Assembly (NCBI RefSeq): GCF_025642115.1
Contig: NZ_CP106753.1
Coordinates: 1,077,501-1,141,500, forward strand
DNA from: Chitiniphilus purpureus
Lineage (GTDB): Bacteria; Pseudomonadota; Gammaproteobacteria; Burkholderiales; Chitinibacteraceae
DNA length: 64,000 nt
Direction: 5' to 3'
The first letter of the stretch is position 1; the number at the start of each line of letters is the position of its first letter. The notes under the pieces were generated by a model. It saw only the letters and a list, made by a program, of their open reading frames with translations, was not told the DNA's origin and searched no databases. Both the position numbers and the translations under genes were made by a program. Of this stretch, positions 39,450-48,589 are shown one piece after another.

Positions 39450-41438
39450 TCAGTCCGAGTCGCTGAGCGTGGGATCGATACGCATGAAGCCGCGCAGCGA
39501 GGCTTGAGGGGTTCTGGTTTTTGCTTCCCGTTCTTTATTAATTTTTATGAGTTCCCCCCACATCTGGAATGCATCGGCCACATCCTCCTGTGCCCCAATC
39601 CCCTTGGTATGGATGCGCCACAGGTCCAGCCGCGCCTGCTTGCTGATGTGCGGGTTGCAGTGCGCGATATTCAGCTCGCTGTCCACTTCCATGCTGCGGC
39701 TGTTGATGTTGGTGCTGCCCAGCGTCATGAAGGTGTCGTTGACGATCATCAGCTTGGCATGCACGTACACCTCGTTCCAGATCCGGCCGGCCGGGGTATC
39801 CGGCGGCACCAGGGTGCAGACGTGCACCTTCAGGCCGGGGCGCGGTTCGGGGGCGATGAGGTCGGTCTGCGGCAGACCCGGGCCCTGGCCCTGCTCCGCC
39901 TGCTTGGCCAGCCGTTCCAGTTCATCGCGCTGGCGTTGCAGCTCGTCCCGCCGGCGCTGCAGTTCGACCCGCTGCTTGATCAGCGCGTTGTAGCGTTCCA
40001 GGTCGGCGCGGGTCTTGGGGTTCTGGGTATAGGCGGACGGGTACTGGCCGTCCTTGAACACGGCCGGGTTGGGCAGCGTCCTGTCGATGCGGGCCAGGTT
40101 GCGGCTGGCCAGGTCAAGGCGCTGATCCAGCTGCGCGATGGCGAGGCGCTGGTCGTCGATGCGCTGCTGCAGTTCCACCCCCGGCATCGCGTCGGCGCGC
40201 CCCAGGCTGTCGAGCATTTCATGGGTCTTGACCGTGCCCTTGCCCAGGCCGGCGTTGCTGCTGTTGGTGACCACGAACAGGTACAGCGAGCGGTGCCGGG
40301 CCGGATCGCGGCCCCACTGGCATTGCTTGGTGGCTGCGTTCCTGATCTTGTCCGCCAACGGCGGCCAGCGGAAGTACTGGTTCTCGATGTAGATGCACTG
40401 GGTGGCGTTGTTGACCGCCTGCAGGTAGGCCTTCTTGATGTCCTCGACCCGGTATTGCGGCTGGGTGCGCAACACCTGGCCCTGGATGCGCTGCCCCAGC
40501 GTGTCGCGCAATGGATAGTAGGCAGGCGGTTCCGGCAGGACTTCGCCGGTGTCGTGCTTCCAGGCCTGCCGGAAGTTGCGCACCAGGTCGCCGCACAGCT
40601 GCCCGGTGATCCGGCTGGAGAGATCCTGGCGCGGCAGCTTGCCGTTGCGGCCGGTGCGGGCGCTGCGCTGCACACAGCTGTGGTCCGAGGTGTCCCAGTA
40701 CTCGTCCAGCATGTTGTGGCCCATCACGAACCCGATGTGGTCGGCCGGGCTTTCGTAGTCGACCAGCACCATCTTCTGGTGATGGCTGGGCGAGGCCGCC
40801 AGGGTGCGCCGCATGCCCCCGGAGATGTTGCGGTCTTCGTAGTCCTGGTTGAGCAGCTGGTTGCGCTCGCTGAGCGTAAAACCGCGGCTGCGGAAGTGCA
40901 GGTTCCGGACCGTGGTGTCGTCCAGCAGGTCCTGGACGCGTTTCACGCCGGCCTGTACCAGCCCCCGGTCGCGATCGTAGCGGCTGAACCATTGGCTGTC
41001 GTAGTCGTTCTGCGCCTGGGTGCTGGTGGGCGGCACATCCATCGCGCTGGGGCGGTACGGGCCGGAGCGGTTGGGCATGTTCGGCTCGTCGACGGCGGCA
41101 CCGGTGCCGCTGACGTAGTAGGGGCCGACGCTGTAGCACAGCACCCGTACCTTGATGCCGGCGGCGGCCTTTTGCGCCAGCAGCGCGCCGATCGCGGGTG
41201 ACCTGCCGTCGCGGATGAAGTGCATCGACGGCTGGAATCCCCAGCAGATGATGCAGACCGAGTGCCTGGCCTGTTCGATCGCCCGGTGCACCGCGCCAAA
41301 GGCCTGCTCGCCGTTGATCAGGAATTCGAAGTTGCCGTTGAGCGGGTGGTATTCAGAGTGCTGCACGAACCAGGGTGGCGTGAGGGTGCAGTGCAGCCCC
41401 TGGTTCACCGAGATCGGCGTGACGATCTTGTCGCCCAT
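39450..41438 (-). CDS. Phospholipase D-family T6SS effector (Tle5-like)
   Basis: The 662-residue protein carries two HKD phospholipase D motifs: H220-x-K222-x4-D227 (HHQKMVLVD) and H560-A-K562-LMIV-N567-D568, where the usual Asp is Asn. Between them sits a charged coiled-coil insert (about 419-516). There is no signal peptide, fitting delivery by VgrG. It starts 3 bp after vgrG and is followed by the lipoprotein immunity gene. The likely action is hydrolysis of phosphatidylethanolamine-type lipids in target cells; whether the N567 change affects activity is unknown. Confidence 0.88.
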   Translation of the reverse strand: MGDKIVTPISVNQGLHCTLTPPWFVQHSEYHPLNGNFEFLINGEQAFGAVHRAIEQARHSVCIICWGFQPSMHFIRDGRSPAIGALLAQKAAAGIKVRVLCYSVGPYYVSGTGAAVDEPNMPNRSGPYRPSAMDVPPTSTQAQNDYDSQWFSRYDRDRGLVQAGVKRVQDLLDDTTVRNLHFRSRGFTLSERNQLLNQDYEDRNISGGMRRTLAASPSHHQKMVLVDYESPADHIGFVMGHNMLDEYWDTSDHSCVQRSARTGRNGKLPRQDLSSRITGQLCGDLVRNFRQAWKHDTGEVLPEPPAYYPLRDTLGQRIQGQVLRTQPQYRVEDIKKAYLQAVNNATQCIYIENQYFRWPPLADKIRNAATKQCQWGRDPARHRSLYLFVVTNSSNAGLGKGTVKTHEMLDSLGRADAMPGVELQQRIDDQRLAIAQLDQRLDLASRNLARIDRTLPNPAVFKDGQYPSAYTQNPKTRADLERYNALIKQRVELQRRRDELQRQRDELERLAKQAEQGQGPGLPQTDLIAPEPRPGLKVHVCTLVPPDTPAGRIWNEVYVHAKLMIVNDTFMTLGSTNINSRSMEVDSELNIAHCNPHISKQARLDLWRIHTKGIGAQEDVADAFQMWGELIKINKEREAKTRTPQASLRGFMRIDPTLSDSD

Positions 41439-41441
41439 GCG

Positions 41442-44375
41442 CTATTCGCCTTTGGCTGGAGGTTGGAACAAGGCCAGGAAGTCCTCACGTGCAGTACGTT
41501 GTTCTCCGGCACGTCCGCCTTCCGGGGCGTCGCCGGTCTGGTGTCTATGAAAGCCCTGGTTGGCCGGGTCGCCCTGGGCGGCATTGCGGTAGTCGACCGC
41601 AACCGGAATGTCGTAGACCACGCCATTGGCCATTTCCACCCGATACTGCTGGATCAACGGGCTGTGGTCCTGCACTGGCACCTGGCCGAGCGCGTCGATC
41701 ACGCCCTCCGCCTTGAGCGCGCCGTCGGCATAGAGCTGGTAGGGCATGCCGGCCCAGCTGCTCTTCACCCCCAGCGGCGCCTGATCGAGGTGGATGGCCG
41801 GCGGGGTGGCGAGCACCTGCGCCGGGAAGGCCGGGTGGCCGGGCGATAGTTTATCCGGCCCATCGAAGCTGTAGCTGCTGGCCTTGATGCTGATCTGGCC
41901 CGGCGCATGCAGGTCGATCCGGCCATCCCGCATCCGGATAGCGGCCCCGCCGCAATTGAGCAGCATCTCCGCCTTGGCCACCCCGGTCAGTTGCTGCTGG
42001 TTGGCGTGCAGGCGCACATTCTGGTCGCCGACGATCTCCACATCCCCACTTTGCGCCTGCAGCTGCGCATGGCCCTTCGCGGTGATCAATTTGAGATTCA
42101 CCTTGTCCACCACCCCCTGCACGAACAGGCTGATCCGGCTGCCGACGTTGTGAATCCAACGGCGGGCGGTGCTCTGCTGGGTGTCGCGCTGGCTGAGGGT
42201 GTCCAGGTTCTGCCCGCTGTTCAGCACCAGGGCGTGGGCAGTGGTCAGCGCGATGCCGGCCGGGGCGCTGGCGAGCAGGATGGGTTGCTGGCCAGGTTGC
42301 TCCTTCGCGGTCTTGCCTTGTTCGTCGGTGTTGGAACCGGCTTCCCAGGCCTTGAGCGCTTCGTTCAGGTGATCCAGGTGGCCGTGCTGGGTCTTGGCTT
42401 GCTTTTCGCCTTCAACATCCACCGTGTCCGGGCCGATCTCAGCCGGGTCGGCCAGTTGGTGTTGCGCGGTGTCGCTGAGGGTCTGTGCCAGTTGTTGCGC
42501 GGCTTCAAGCTGCGCCTGGGCCTGCGCCCGGTCCAGTTGCTGGCCGGCGGCGCCGGGCTGGGCTTCGGTGCTGAGCAGCAGCCCGTGCGCGGCGCGCAGG
42601 GCACCGGCGTGGTCGGTGCGCAGTTCGAAGCCGTCGCCACGGGGTTCAGCCTTGCCATCACGGCGCGGGTGGGCGAGGTAGCCCTGGTTGAGCTGGGTCT
42701 TGCCGTGTTCGGACGAGAGCTTGAGGCGCAGCTCGCCCTGGGTGTCGTCGAACAGCAGCTCGTTGTAGCGGGTGGTGCCGAACTCCTGGCTCTTGATGCC
42801 GGACAGGGTGTGGTTGGCCGGCAGGCTGCCGGCGCCGGAGAAGGTGGGCGGCAGGTGGCTGCCGTTGTAGAGGGTGCCGACCACCAGCGGCCGGTCGATG
42901 TCGCCCTCCACGAAGTCCACCAGCACTTCCTGGCCGATGCGCGGGATGAACTGGTGGCCCCACTGCGCCCCGGCGCTGGGGTAGGCGACGCGGAGCCAGC
43001 AGCTGGAACGCTCGTCCTGGTTGGCGCCGAAGTCCGGGTGTTCCGGGCGGCGCTGCCAGTGCAGCTGCACCTTGATCCGGCCGTAGGGGTCGGTATGCAC
43101 TTCCTGGCCGGCCGGGCCGACCACGGTGGCGGTCTGCACGCCGGGGGCGGTGGGCCTGGCATGCTCGGTGTGGCTGTATAAAGGCGGCAGCGGGATGCCG
43201 CGGCGCTGGGCGTCGAAGTCGACCTGGAACGGCGCGGCCTCCCCAGCGGATTCGCCCAACTGGGCCAGCAATCCGCCCGGCAGGTTGTTGCGGGCGCGGA
43301 AGGTGAGCCGGGTGGCGACGAACTCGCGCTGCTCGGGCGCGTCGGCGTCGTGGTGTGGGTGGTCGCGCAGCTGGAACCATTCGCCCACCCGCAGGCTGCG
43401 CAGTGTGCCGCTGCCGGCAAAGCCCTTTTTGTGCGCATCCAGCGCCTGCTGGCGCAGCCGGGCATAGCGGGCCAGCGCGTCGTCGTCGCTGGCGTAGTAC
43501 AGCGTCTGCGCGTCGTAGTCCGCCAAGGTGCGCTCGGCCTGCGCGCCACCGTCGCCCTGGTCGATCCCCGTGCCGTCCTGGGCCTGCAGCGTCGCCACCG
43601 GCCGGTAGTCGAAGCTGGCCAGCGCCACCTGGGCGGTGCCCAGCTGGCGGGCGCTGGTCCAGCCGGTGAGGCTGTCCTCGGTCTCGGTGGCATCGGCGCG
43701 ATGGAAGCGCACGCTGCCCTGCTGGGCCTGCGGCAGCGCATAGGGGTCGTCGAACACCACCAGCGTCACCTTGGGCGTGTCACCGGCGGCGTGGTCGAAG
43801 CGATAGGCCAGCCCTTCCTCGGCCAGCAGCCGGCTGACGAAGGCGAGATCGGTCTCGCGGTACTGCAGGCAATAGGAGCGCAGCGGGTAGGTCTCGCGCA
43901 GTTCGAAGCGCACGGCAAAGCCGGCGGCGAACACCGGGTTGCCGGCCAGGTGTTCATCGAGCACGGCGCGGACGAGGTCGGGGACGGTGCGGTCCTGGAA
44001 CACCCGGCTGGTACGACGGTGGGCCAGCAGCGCGAGCGGGGGTTCGATGGTCAGCGCATAGCGGGCGAAGCCGCCGTCGGCGGGCAGCGCCTCGGCGCGG
44101 GTGATGACGCCACCGCGCACCAGCTCACCGCCGTCGGCGGTCAGGATGCCGAGCTGGGCGGGCAGGCCGAGCAGGGATTTGAGTTCCAGATCGACCGACG
44201 GCGACAGGCATTCAACGCGGTAGCGGTAAGGCTGGGACAGCGCCTCGCTGCCCGTGGCGCTGTGCGGCAGCAGCGTCCCGCCCCAATGCGCCCCGTCGCC
44301 CAGCTGCAGCGTGACCAGCCGCTGGTCCTGCGTAAAGGCGCTGGCGAACGAGGACAGCAGGGTGGCGAGGTCCAT
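41442..44375 (-). CDS. vgrG: Type VI secretion spike protein VgrG
   Basis: The 977-residue protein has the VgrG core: gp27-like N-terminal region (residues about 20-400), gp5-like OB domain with the DPYGRIKVQLHWQ and SSCWLRVAYPSAG motifs, then the DUF2345-type beta-helical extension (QGELRLKLSSEHGKTQLNQ, later GDVEIVGDQNVRLHANQQQ). A further C-terminal region ends AREDFLALFQPPAKGE. It forms the trimeric needle tip and here carries the downstream phospholipase. No tss/tss-structural gene is in the window, so it is an orphan cargo module. Confidence 0.96.
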   Translation of the reverse strand: MDLATLLSSFASAFTQDQRLVTLQLGDGAHWGGTLLPHSATGSEALSQPYRYRVECLSPSVDLELKSLLGLPAQLGILTADGGELVRGGVITRAEALPADGGFARYALTIEPPLALLAHRRTSRVFQDRTVPDLVRAVLDEHLAGNPVFAAGFAVRFELRETYPLRSYCLQYRETDLAFVSRLLAEEGLAYRFDHAAGDTPKVTLVVFDDPYALPQAQQGSVRFHRADATETEDSLTGWTSARQLGTAQVALASFDYRPVATLQAQDGTGIDQGDGGAQAERTLADYDAQTLYYASDDDALARYARLRQQALDAHKKGFAGSGTLRSLRVGEWFQLRDHPHHDADAPEQREFVATRLTFRARNNLPGGLLAQLGESAGEAAPFQVDFDAQRRGIPLPPLYSHTEHARPTAPGVQTATVVGPAGQEVHTDPYGRIKVQLHWQRRPEHPDFGANQDERSSCWLRVAYPSAGAQWGHQFIPRIGQEVLVDFVEGDIDRPLVVGTLYNGSHLPPTFSGAGSLPANHTLSGIKSQEFGTTRYNELLFDDTQGELRLKLSSEHGKTQLNQGYLAHPRRDGKAEPRGDGFELRTDHAGALRAAHGLLLSTEAQPGAAGQQLDRAQAQAQLEAAQQLAQTLSDTAQHQLADPAEIGPDTVDVEGEKQAKTQHGHLDHLNEALKAWEAGSNTDEQGKTAKEQPGQQPILLASAPAGIALTTAHALVLNSGQNLDTLSQRDTQQSTARRWIHNVGSRISLFVQGVVDKVNLKLITAKGHAQLQAQSGDVEIVGDQNVRLHANQQQLTGVAKAEMLLNCGGAAIRMRDGRIDLHAPGQISIKASSYSFDGPDKLSPGHPAFPAQVLATPPAIHLDQAPLGVKSSWAGMPYQLYADGALKAEGVIDALGQVPVQDHSPLIQQYRVEMANGVVYDIPVAVDYRNAAQGDPANQGFHRHQTGDAPEGGRAGEQRTAREDFLALFQPPAKGE

Positions 44376-44508
44376 GGAAGTTGAGCGATGGCGTCAGAAA
44401 GGCGCAATGGTAGCGTTGGCCAATCTTTTACTCAAAAGGCATGGGCGTGAAGGGCAAAACAGCTGATGGGCGTAACGTAGTCAGCAGGATATGCAGGATG
44501 CACGGGCG

Positions 44509-44534
44509 AAAAAAAACGGCGCTGATGCGCCGTT
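44509..44534 (-). terminator. Rho-independent terminator of the small secreted-protein gene
   Basis: On the minus strand AACGGCGC-ATCA-GCGCCGTT is followed by T-run (eight T in total, 44516-44509). It lies about 70 bp after the 44602 stop and separates that gene from vgrG. Confidence 0.9.
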
Positions 44535-44601
44535 CAACCAAGCCGCCGGTACCGCAGACAGGGGGCGGGGGTAACGGTACCGGGGCGGTATGTCTATCGC
44601 C

Positions 44602-44751
44602 TTACTTGGACGAATGTTCGCCTTCAGCGTGCGGCTTGCTGGCTTCCGGCTGGTCAGCCGGGGCAGTGCTGTTGGCGTGGGCAGCGCCCAGGGTGAAGGC
44701 GGACAGAGCAGCGACAGCGGCAAACTTGGCGAACAGTTGACGGATTTGCAT
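44602..44751 (-). CDS. Small secreted protein (49 aa)
   Basis: The 49-residue product is a signal peptide (MQIRQLFAKFAAVAALSAF to about AHA) plus a mature peptide of about 25 residues rich in Ala, Pro, Glu, Lys and His (NSTAPADQPEASKPHAEGEH). TTGGAG lies 8 bases before ATG 44751 on the minus strand, and a strong terminator follows. I do not recognise the family. The tidy transcription unit argues that it is real. Confidence 0.7.
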   Translation of the reverse strand: MQIRQLFAKFAAVAALSAFTLGAAHANSTAPADQPEASKPHAEGEHSSK

Positions 44752-45196
44752 TGTGATTACTCCAAGTGAGGTAAGAGGCGGTGGCAGGGCCACACAGGCT
44801 ACCCTGCAGCACACTCCGTGCCAGATCCTGAAATATCTTATGAATCATATGCTTAATAAACTGGTGCTTCTGGCATGGCGTCAACTGCTGCAGTGAAGGC
44901 AGCAAGGTTGTCGCTGCCTGGCGACGGGGGTGGGCATGAAGTAGGCAAGCTGTTGAATGGCAAGCAGAAAATCGTGTCGTCACCCTGCGACATACCGACG
45001 GGTGGTTGCAGAAGCGCCATTGGATCAACGGCTTAGCCATACACTTCCTGGTGCTCGACCATGGCTGCCATTGCACCATCACAGCGGCCAGCGCCATGCA
45101 TCCATCCACCAATCGGTGGGCGGTTGGGGTAGCGCAAGTTGGGCTCGCGGACAGCTCCGGGCACAAGCCAAGCCGGCTGCGCAATGCCTGCTTGCG
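44752..45196 (-). promoter_or_regulatory. Intergenic region with candidate promoter of the small secreted-protein gene
   Basis: On the minus strand TTGACG (complement of 44879-44884) and TTTATT (complement of 44855-44860) are 18 bp apart, in an A/T-rich patch (44829-44860). No gene was recognised in the rest of the 445 bp, which ends at the photolyase stop. Confidence 0.4.
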
Positions 45197-46606
45197 TCAT
45201 TCGCGCTGGTAGAGCGCGAGCGCGGCGGCGCGTTGCACGGCGTGCTCGACGATAGGCTTAGGATAGTCGTGCCCCAGCCTGACACCAGCCGCAGCCAGCG
45301 TGTCCGGAGTGGCCAGCCACGGCGCGTGGATCGCCTTGGCTGGCAAGGCGGCAAGCTCGGGGCAATAGCGTCGGATGAAACGTCCTTCCGCGTCGAATTT
45401 CTGCGACTGGGTGACCGGATTGAAGATGCGGAAATACGGCTGCGCGTCGCATCCGGTCGAGGCCGCCCATTGCCAGCCGCCATTGTTGGCCGCCAGATCG
45501 TAGTCGATCAGCCGTTCGGCGAAATAACGCTCACCCCAGCGCCAATCCACCAGCAGATCCTTGACCAGGAACGACGCCGTGATCATGCGCAACCGGTTGT
45601 GCATATAGCCCGAGGTGTTGAGCTGGCGCATCGCCGCATCGACGATGGGATAGCCGGTACGGCCCTCGCACCAGGCAGCGAACCAGTCCTCGCGGTTCGG
45701 GAAGGGCAGGCTGTCGTACTCGCGCCTGAAGGCATGCCCGACCACGTCCGGCCGGTGCCAGAGCAATTGCTGATAGAACTCGCGCCAGATCAGTTCGGAC
45801 AGCCAGGTCTGCGCGCCGGCGCTGCCCTGCTCGTAAGCATGGCGCGCCAGTTCGCGGATCGACACCGTGCCAAAGCGCAGGTGCACCGACAGATAGGACG
45901 GCCCCTTGAGCGCCGGATAGTCGCGCGCTTCGTGGTAGCGGTCGATCCGCTCCTTGAAGGCCTCGAACAACTGCTCGCCGCCGCTGCTGCCCAGTGGCAC
46001 TGGCAACGTCGACAGATTGCTCGGCTCGAATCCCAGCTCGGCGAGTGTGGGCAGCGGTTGCGGCGACAGCGGCGCCAGGTGCTCCAGGTAGCGGCGTACC
46101 GGATACGACGACAGATAGAACGGCGTCAGCCGGGCCAGCCAGGCGCGCCGGTACGGCGTGAAGACGCTGTACATCTGCCCGCTGCCCGTGAGCACTTCGT
46201 CGCGCTCGAAGATCACCTGATCCTTGCTGGTACGGAATGCAATGCCAAGGCCGTGCAGCGCGCGGCCCACTGCCTCGTCGCGCGCGATGGCGGCCGGTTC
46301 GTAATCGCGGTTGGCGTACACGGCCTGCGCCCCGAACTCGGCTGCCAGTTGTGGAATGGCCTCATGCGCCTGCGCATGGCGCACCACCAGCGCGCTGCCA
46401 AGCCGGTGCAGCGCTTCGCGCAGCTCGGCAAGCGCGGCATGGATGAACTCGACCCGTCTGTCACTGCGTGGCAGGGAATCGAGCAGGGCACGGTCGAACA
46501 CGAATACCGGGATCACCCGCGCATGGTGACGCAACGCATGGTAGAGCGCGGCGTGATCGAACAGCCGCAGGTCGCGGCGCAGCCAGACAAGGGCGGTATC
46601 GCTCAT
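45197..46606 (-). CDS. phrB: Deoxyribodipyrimidine photolyase (class I)
   Basis: The 469-residue protein repairs cyclobutane pyrimidine dimers using light. It has the N-terminal alpha/beta domain (VWLRRDLRLFDHAAL) and the C-terminal FAD-binding domain with GRTGYPIVDAAMRQL, SGYMHNRLRMITASFLVKDL and DLAANNGGWQWAASTGCDAQ. These are the signature motifs of class I photolyases. The Trp residues of the electron-transfer chain are visible in the same region. It is divergent from yqgE across 114 bp. Confidence 0.96.
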   Translation of the reverse strand: MSDTALVWLRRDLRLFDHAALYHALRHHARVIPVFVFDRALLDSLPRSDRRVEFIHAALAELREALHRLGSALVVRHAQAHEAIPQLAAEFGAQAVYANRDYEPAAIARDEAVGRALHGLGIAFRTSKDQVIFERDEVLTGSGQMYSVFTPYRRAWLARLTPFYLSSYPVRRYLEHLAPLSPQPLPTLAELGFEPSNLSTLPVPLGSSGGEQLFEAFKERIDRYHEARDYPALKGPSYLSVHLRFGTVSIRELARHAYEQGSAGAQTWLSELIWREFYQQLLWHRPDVVGHAFRREYDSLPFPNREDWFAAWCEGRTGYPIVDAAMRQLNTSGYMHNRLRMITASFLVKDLLVDWRWGERYFAERLIDYDLAANNGGWQWAASTGCDAQPYFRIFNPVTQSQKFDAEGRFIRRYCPELAALPAKAIHAPWLATPDTLAAAGVRLGHDYPKPIVEHAVQRAAALALYQRE

Positions 46607-46720
46607 GGGGAAGGACGGGCAAAAGGCCGATCATACCCTTGCCGCGGCCACCGGCCCCGATCGTTGCACCGCACGGCCGGCCAGCCGTGGCGGCGCCCCC
46701 TTTGTGCAATAATTCCCGCC

Positions 46721-47278
46721 ATGGACCTCGACCTTTCCCAGCATTTCCTGATCGCGATGCCCAGCCTCGTCGATCCCATCTTCGCCCGTACGCTGACCTT
46801 CGTGTGTGATCACAACGAGCGCGGCGCCATGGGTGTCATCGTCAACCGGCCACTGGGCATGACGCTCACCACGCTGTTCGAGCAGATCGACGTCGAGTTG
46901 CATCGTCCGGACGTCGCCGAGCTGGCGGTGTGTTTCGGCGGGCCGGTGCAGACCGACCGTGGCTTCGTGCTGCACACCCCGTTGGGCAACTGGCAGTCCA
47001 CCCTTGCGGTATCGGACGACATGGGCCTGACCACTTCCAAGGACATCCTGATGGCGGTGGGCGAGGGCAGCGGACCCGAGCAGTTGTTCGTCACCCTGGG
47101 CTACGCCGGCTGGGAGGCGGGGCAACTGGAGAACGAGCTGGCGCAGAATGCGTGGATCTCGGTGCAGGCCGATCCCCGCATCATCTTCGAGCAGCCGGCC
47201 GAAGCACGCTACGAGGCGGCACTGGCGCTGTTGGGCATCGACATGGCCATGCTTGCCGAAGAGGCCGGGCATGCCTAG
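46721..47278 (+). CDS. yqgE: UPF0301/YqgE (AlgH) family protein
   Basis: The 185-residue protein matches the YqgE/AlgH family: SQHFLIAMPSLVDPIFARTL, NERGAMGVIVNRPLGMTL, FGGPVQTDRGFVLH and GYAGWEAGQLENELAQNAW. Function remains poorly defined, although AlgH was linked to alginate control in Pseudomonas. The same yqgE-ruvX order is widely conserved in proteobacteria. A leader is very short: AATAAT at 46708-46713 is a possible -10 just before the ATG. The next gene starts 36 bp on. Confidence 0.94.
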   Translation: MDLDLSQHFLIAMPSLVDPIFARTLTFVCDHNERGAMGVIVNRPLGMTLTTLFEQIDVELHRPDVAELAVCFGGPVQTDRGFVLHTPLGNWQSTLAVSDDMGLTTSKDILMAVGEGSGPEQLFVTLGYAGWEAGQLENELAQNAWISVQADPRIIFEQPAEARYEAALALLGIDMAMLAEEAGHA

Positions 47279-47314
47279 ACCCACGGCCGCGCTGTCCTCG
47301 CCGGACGGGGTCCG

Positions 47315-47737
47315 ATGAGCACGTTGCTCGCGTTCGACTTCGGCGAGGTGCGCATCGGCGTGGCGGTGGGCAGCGTCGAGCTGGGCATTCCCCATCCGGT
47401 CGGCACCATCGCGGCCCGTGACAACGACACCCGCTTTGCCCGGATCGCCGAACTGATCGCCCAGTGGGAGCCGGCCGAACTGGTGGTCGGCCTGCCGCTG
47501 GCCCCCGATGGTGAGGCGCACGCGCTGACCGCGTTGGCCCGCAAATTCGCCCGGCGGCTCTCGGGCCGGTTCGGTCTGCCGGTGGTGCTGGTGGACGAAC
47601 GCTACAGCTCGGCCGCGGCCGACAGCGCGCTGCGCGAGATCGGCGTGCGTGGGCGCAGGCAAAAGCCGGTGCTCGACCAGGTGGCGGCGATGCAGATCCT
47701 GCAGGATCGCCTGGCACAGTTGGCCCGCGCGGGATGA
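47315..47737 (+). CDS. ruvX: RuvX/YqgF Holliday-junction resolvase-like protein
   Basis: The 140-residue protein has the RNase H-like fold of YqgF: FDFGEVRIGVAVG start, VVGLPLAPDG, VVLVDERYSSAAAD and a conserved Asp near the end (LDQVAAMQIL). Homologues act in pre-16S rRNA 5'-end processing or as anti-termination factors. It follows yqgE in the usual order. Four carboxylates compatible with the catalytic site are present. Confidence 0.94.
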   Translation: MSTLLAFDFGEVRIGVAVGSVELGIPHPVGTIAARDNDTRFARIAELIAQWEPAELVVGLPLAPDGEAHALTALARKFARRLSGRFGLPVVLVDERYSSAAADSALREIGVRGRRQKPVLDQVAAMQILQDRLAQLARAG

Positions 47738-47791
47738 GCCGATGGCGGCCCGTGTGCAGCCCATCGCCGCCATGACCAAGGGCGGGTGAAC

Positions 47792-48580
47792 ATGGGTGGG
47801 GCCTGGCGCAGGGCGGCGTGGCGGCATGCAGGAGGGTGGCTGCTGCTGGCTTGGTGTGTCGTGGTGCAGGCGCAGCCGCCGACGGTGCCGCTGTATGTGT
47901 ACCACGACTTCCCGCCGTTCCTGGTCCAGCAGGGCCATGGTGATCTGTCGCAAGCGCTGGCGCAGCGGTTGACCGCGCTGGCGCAAGGGCGTTATCGCTT
48001 CGAGGTGGCACTGCTGCCGCGCAAGCGCGTCGACGTGTTGTTGGCGCAGCCGCGCTGGCGGGGCGTCGTCGCCTGGGTCCATCCCGCCTGGTTCGGCGCT
48101 GCGATACGCGCGCAGCATTGGAGCCCTGCGTTGATGCGCGACCAGGACTACTGGATCACCCAGCGCAGCCATCCCTACACCGTCGCCCAGATCGAAGCGG
48201 GCAGTGGCCTGCGTTTCGGCGGCCTGCTCGGGCACCGCTATGCCCAGCTCGAAGCCGCGCTCGCCGCAGGACGGCTCAGCCGCATCGACGCTGCCAACCT
48301 GTACTCGTTGACCAATATGCTGCTGCGCGACCGCCTGGACGTGATCACCATGCCGGTTTCCACCGATACCTGGTTCATCGACCATTTGCCCGGCTGGCGC
48401 GAGGCCACGCTACGCCTGCCGCGTGGCCAGCCCTATGCGCGGCACTTGCTCAGTGCCGGCACCGACCCGGCGTTGGCGCATTTCCTGGACCGCGCCGTGC
48501 TCGCCTTGCGCCGCGATGCCGCATGGCGCCGCCGGTTCGACGGCGAGCCCATTCCGGCGGCGGGTGGGGCCGGACGCTGA
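47792..48580 (+). CDS. Periplasmic substrate-binding-like protein (family 3 type)
   Basis: The 262-residue product has an N-terminal signal with a hydrophobic core (WLLLAWCVVVQAQ) and a type-2 periplasmic binding fold starting VPLYVYHDFPPFLVQ. No permease or kinase is adjacent. Such single-domain orphans are frequent in this lineage and of unknown ligand; another of the same general type is at 8886-9761. ATG 47792 is preferred over GTG 47786 on ribosome-site spacing. Confidence 0.72.
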   Translation: MGGAWRRAAWRHAGGWLLLAWCVVVQAQPPTVPLYVYHDFPPFLVQQGHGDLSQALAQRLTALAQGRYRFEVALLPRKRVDVLLAQPRWRGVVAWVHPAWFGAAIRAQHWSPALMRDQDYWITQRSHPYTVAQIEAGSGLRFGGLLGHRYAQLEAALAAGRLSRIDAANLYSLTNMLLRDRLDVITMPVSTDTWFIDHLPGWREATLRLPRGQPYARHLLSAGTDPALAHFLDRAVLALRRDAAWRRRFDGEPIPAAGGAGR

Positions 48581-48589
48581 GGCGACGGG

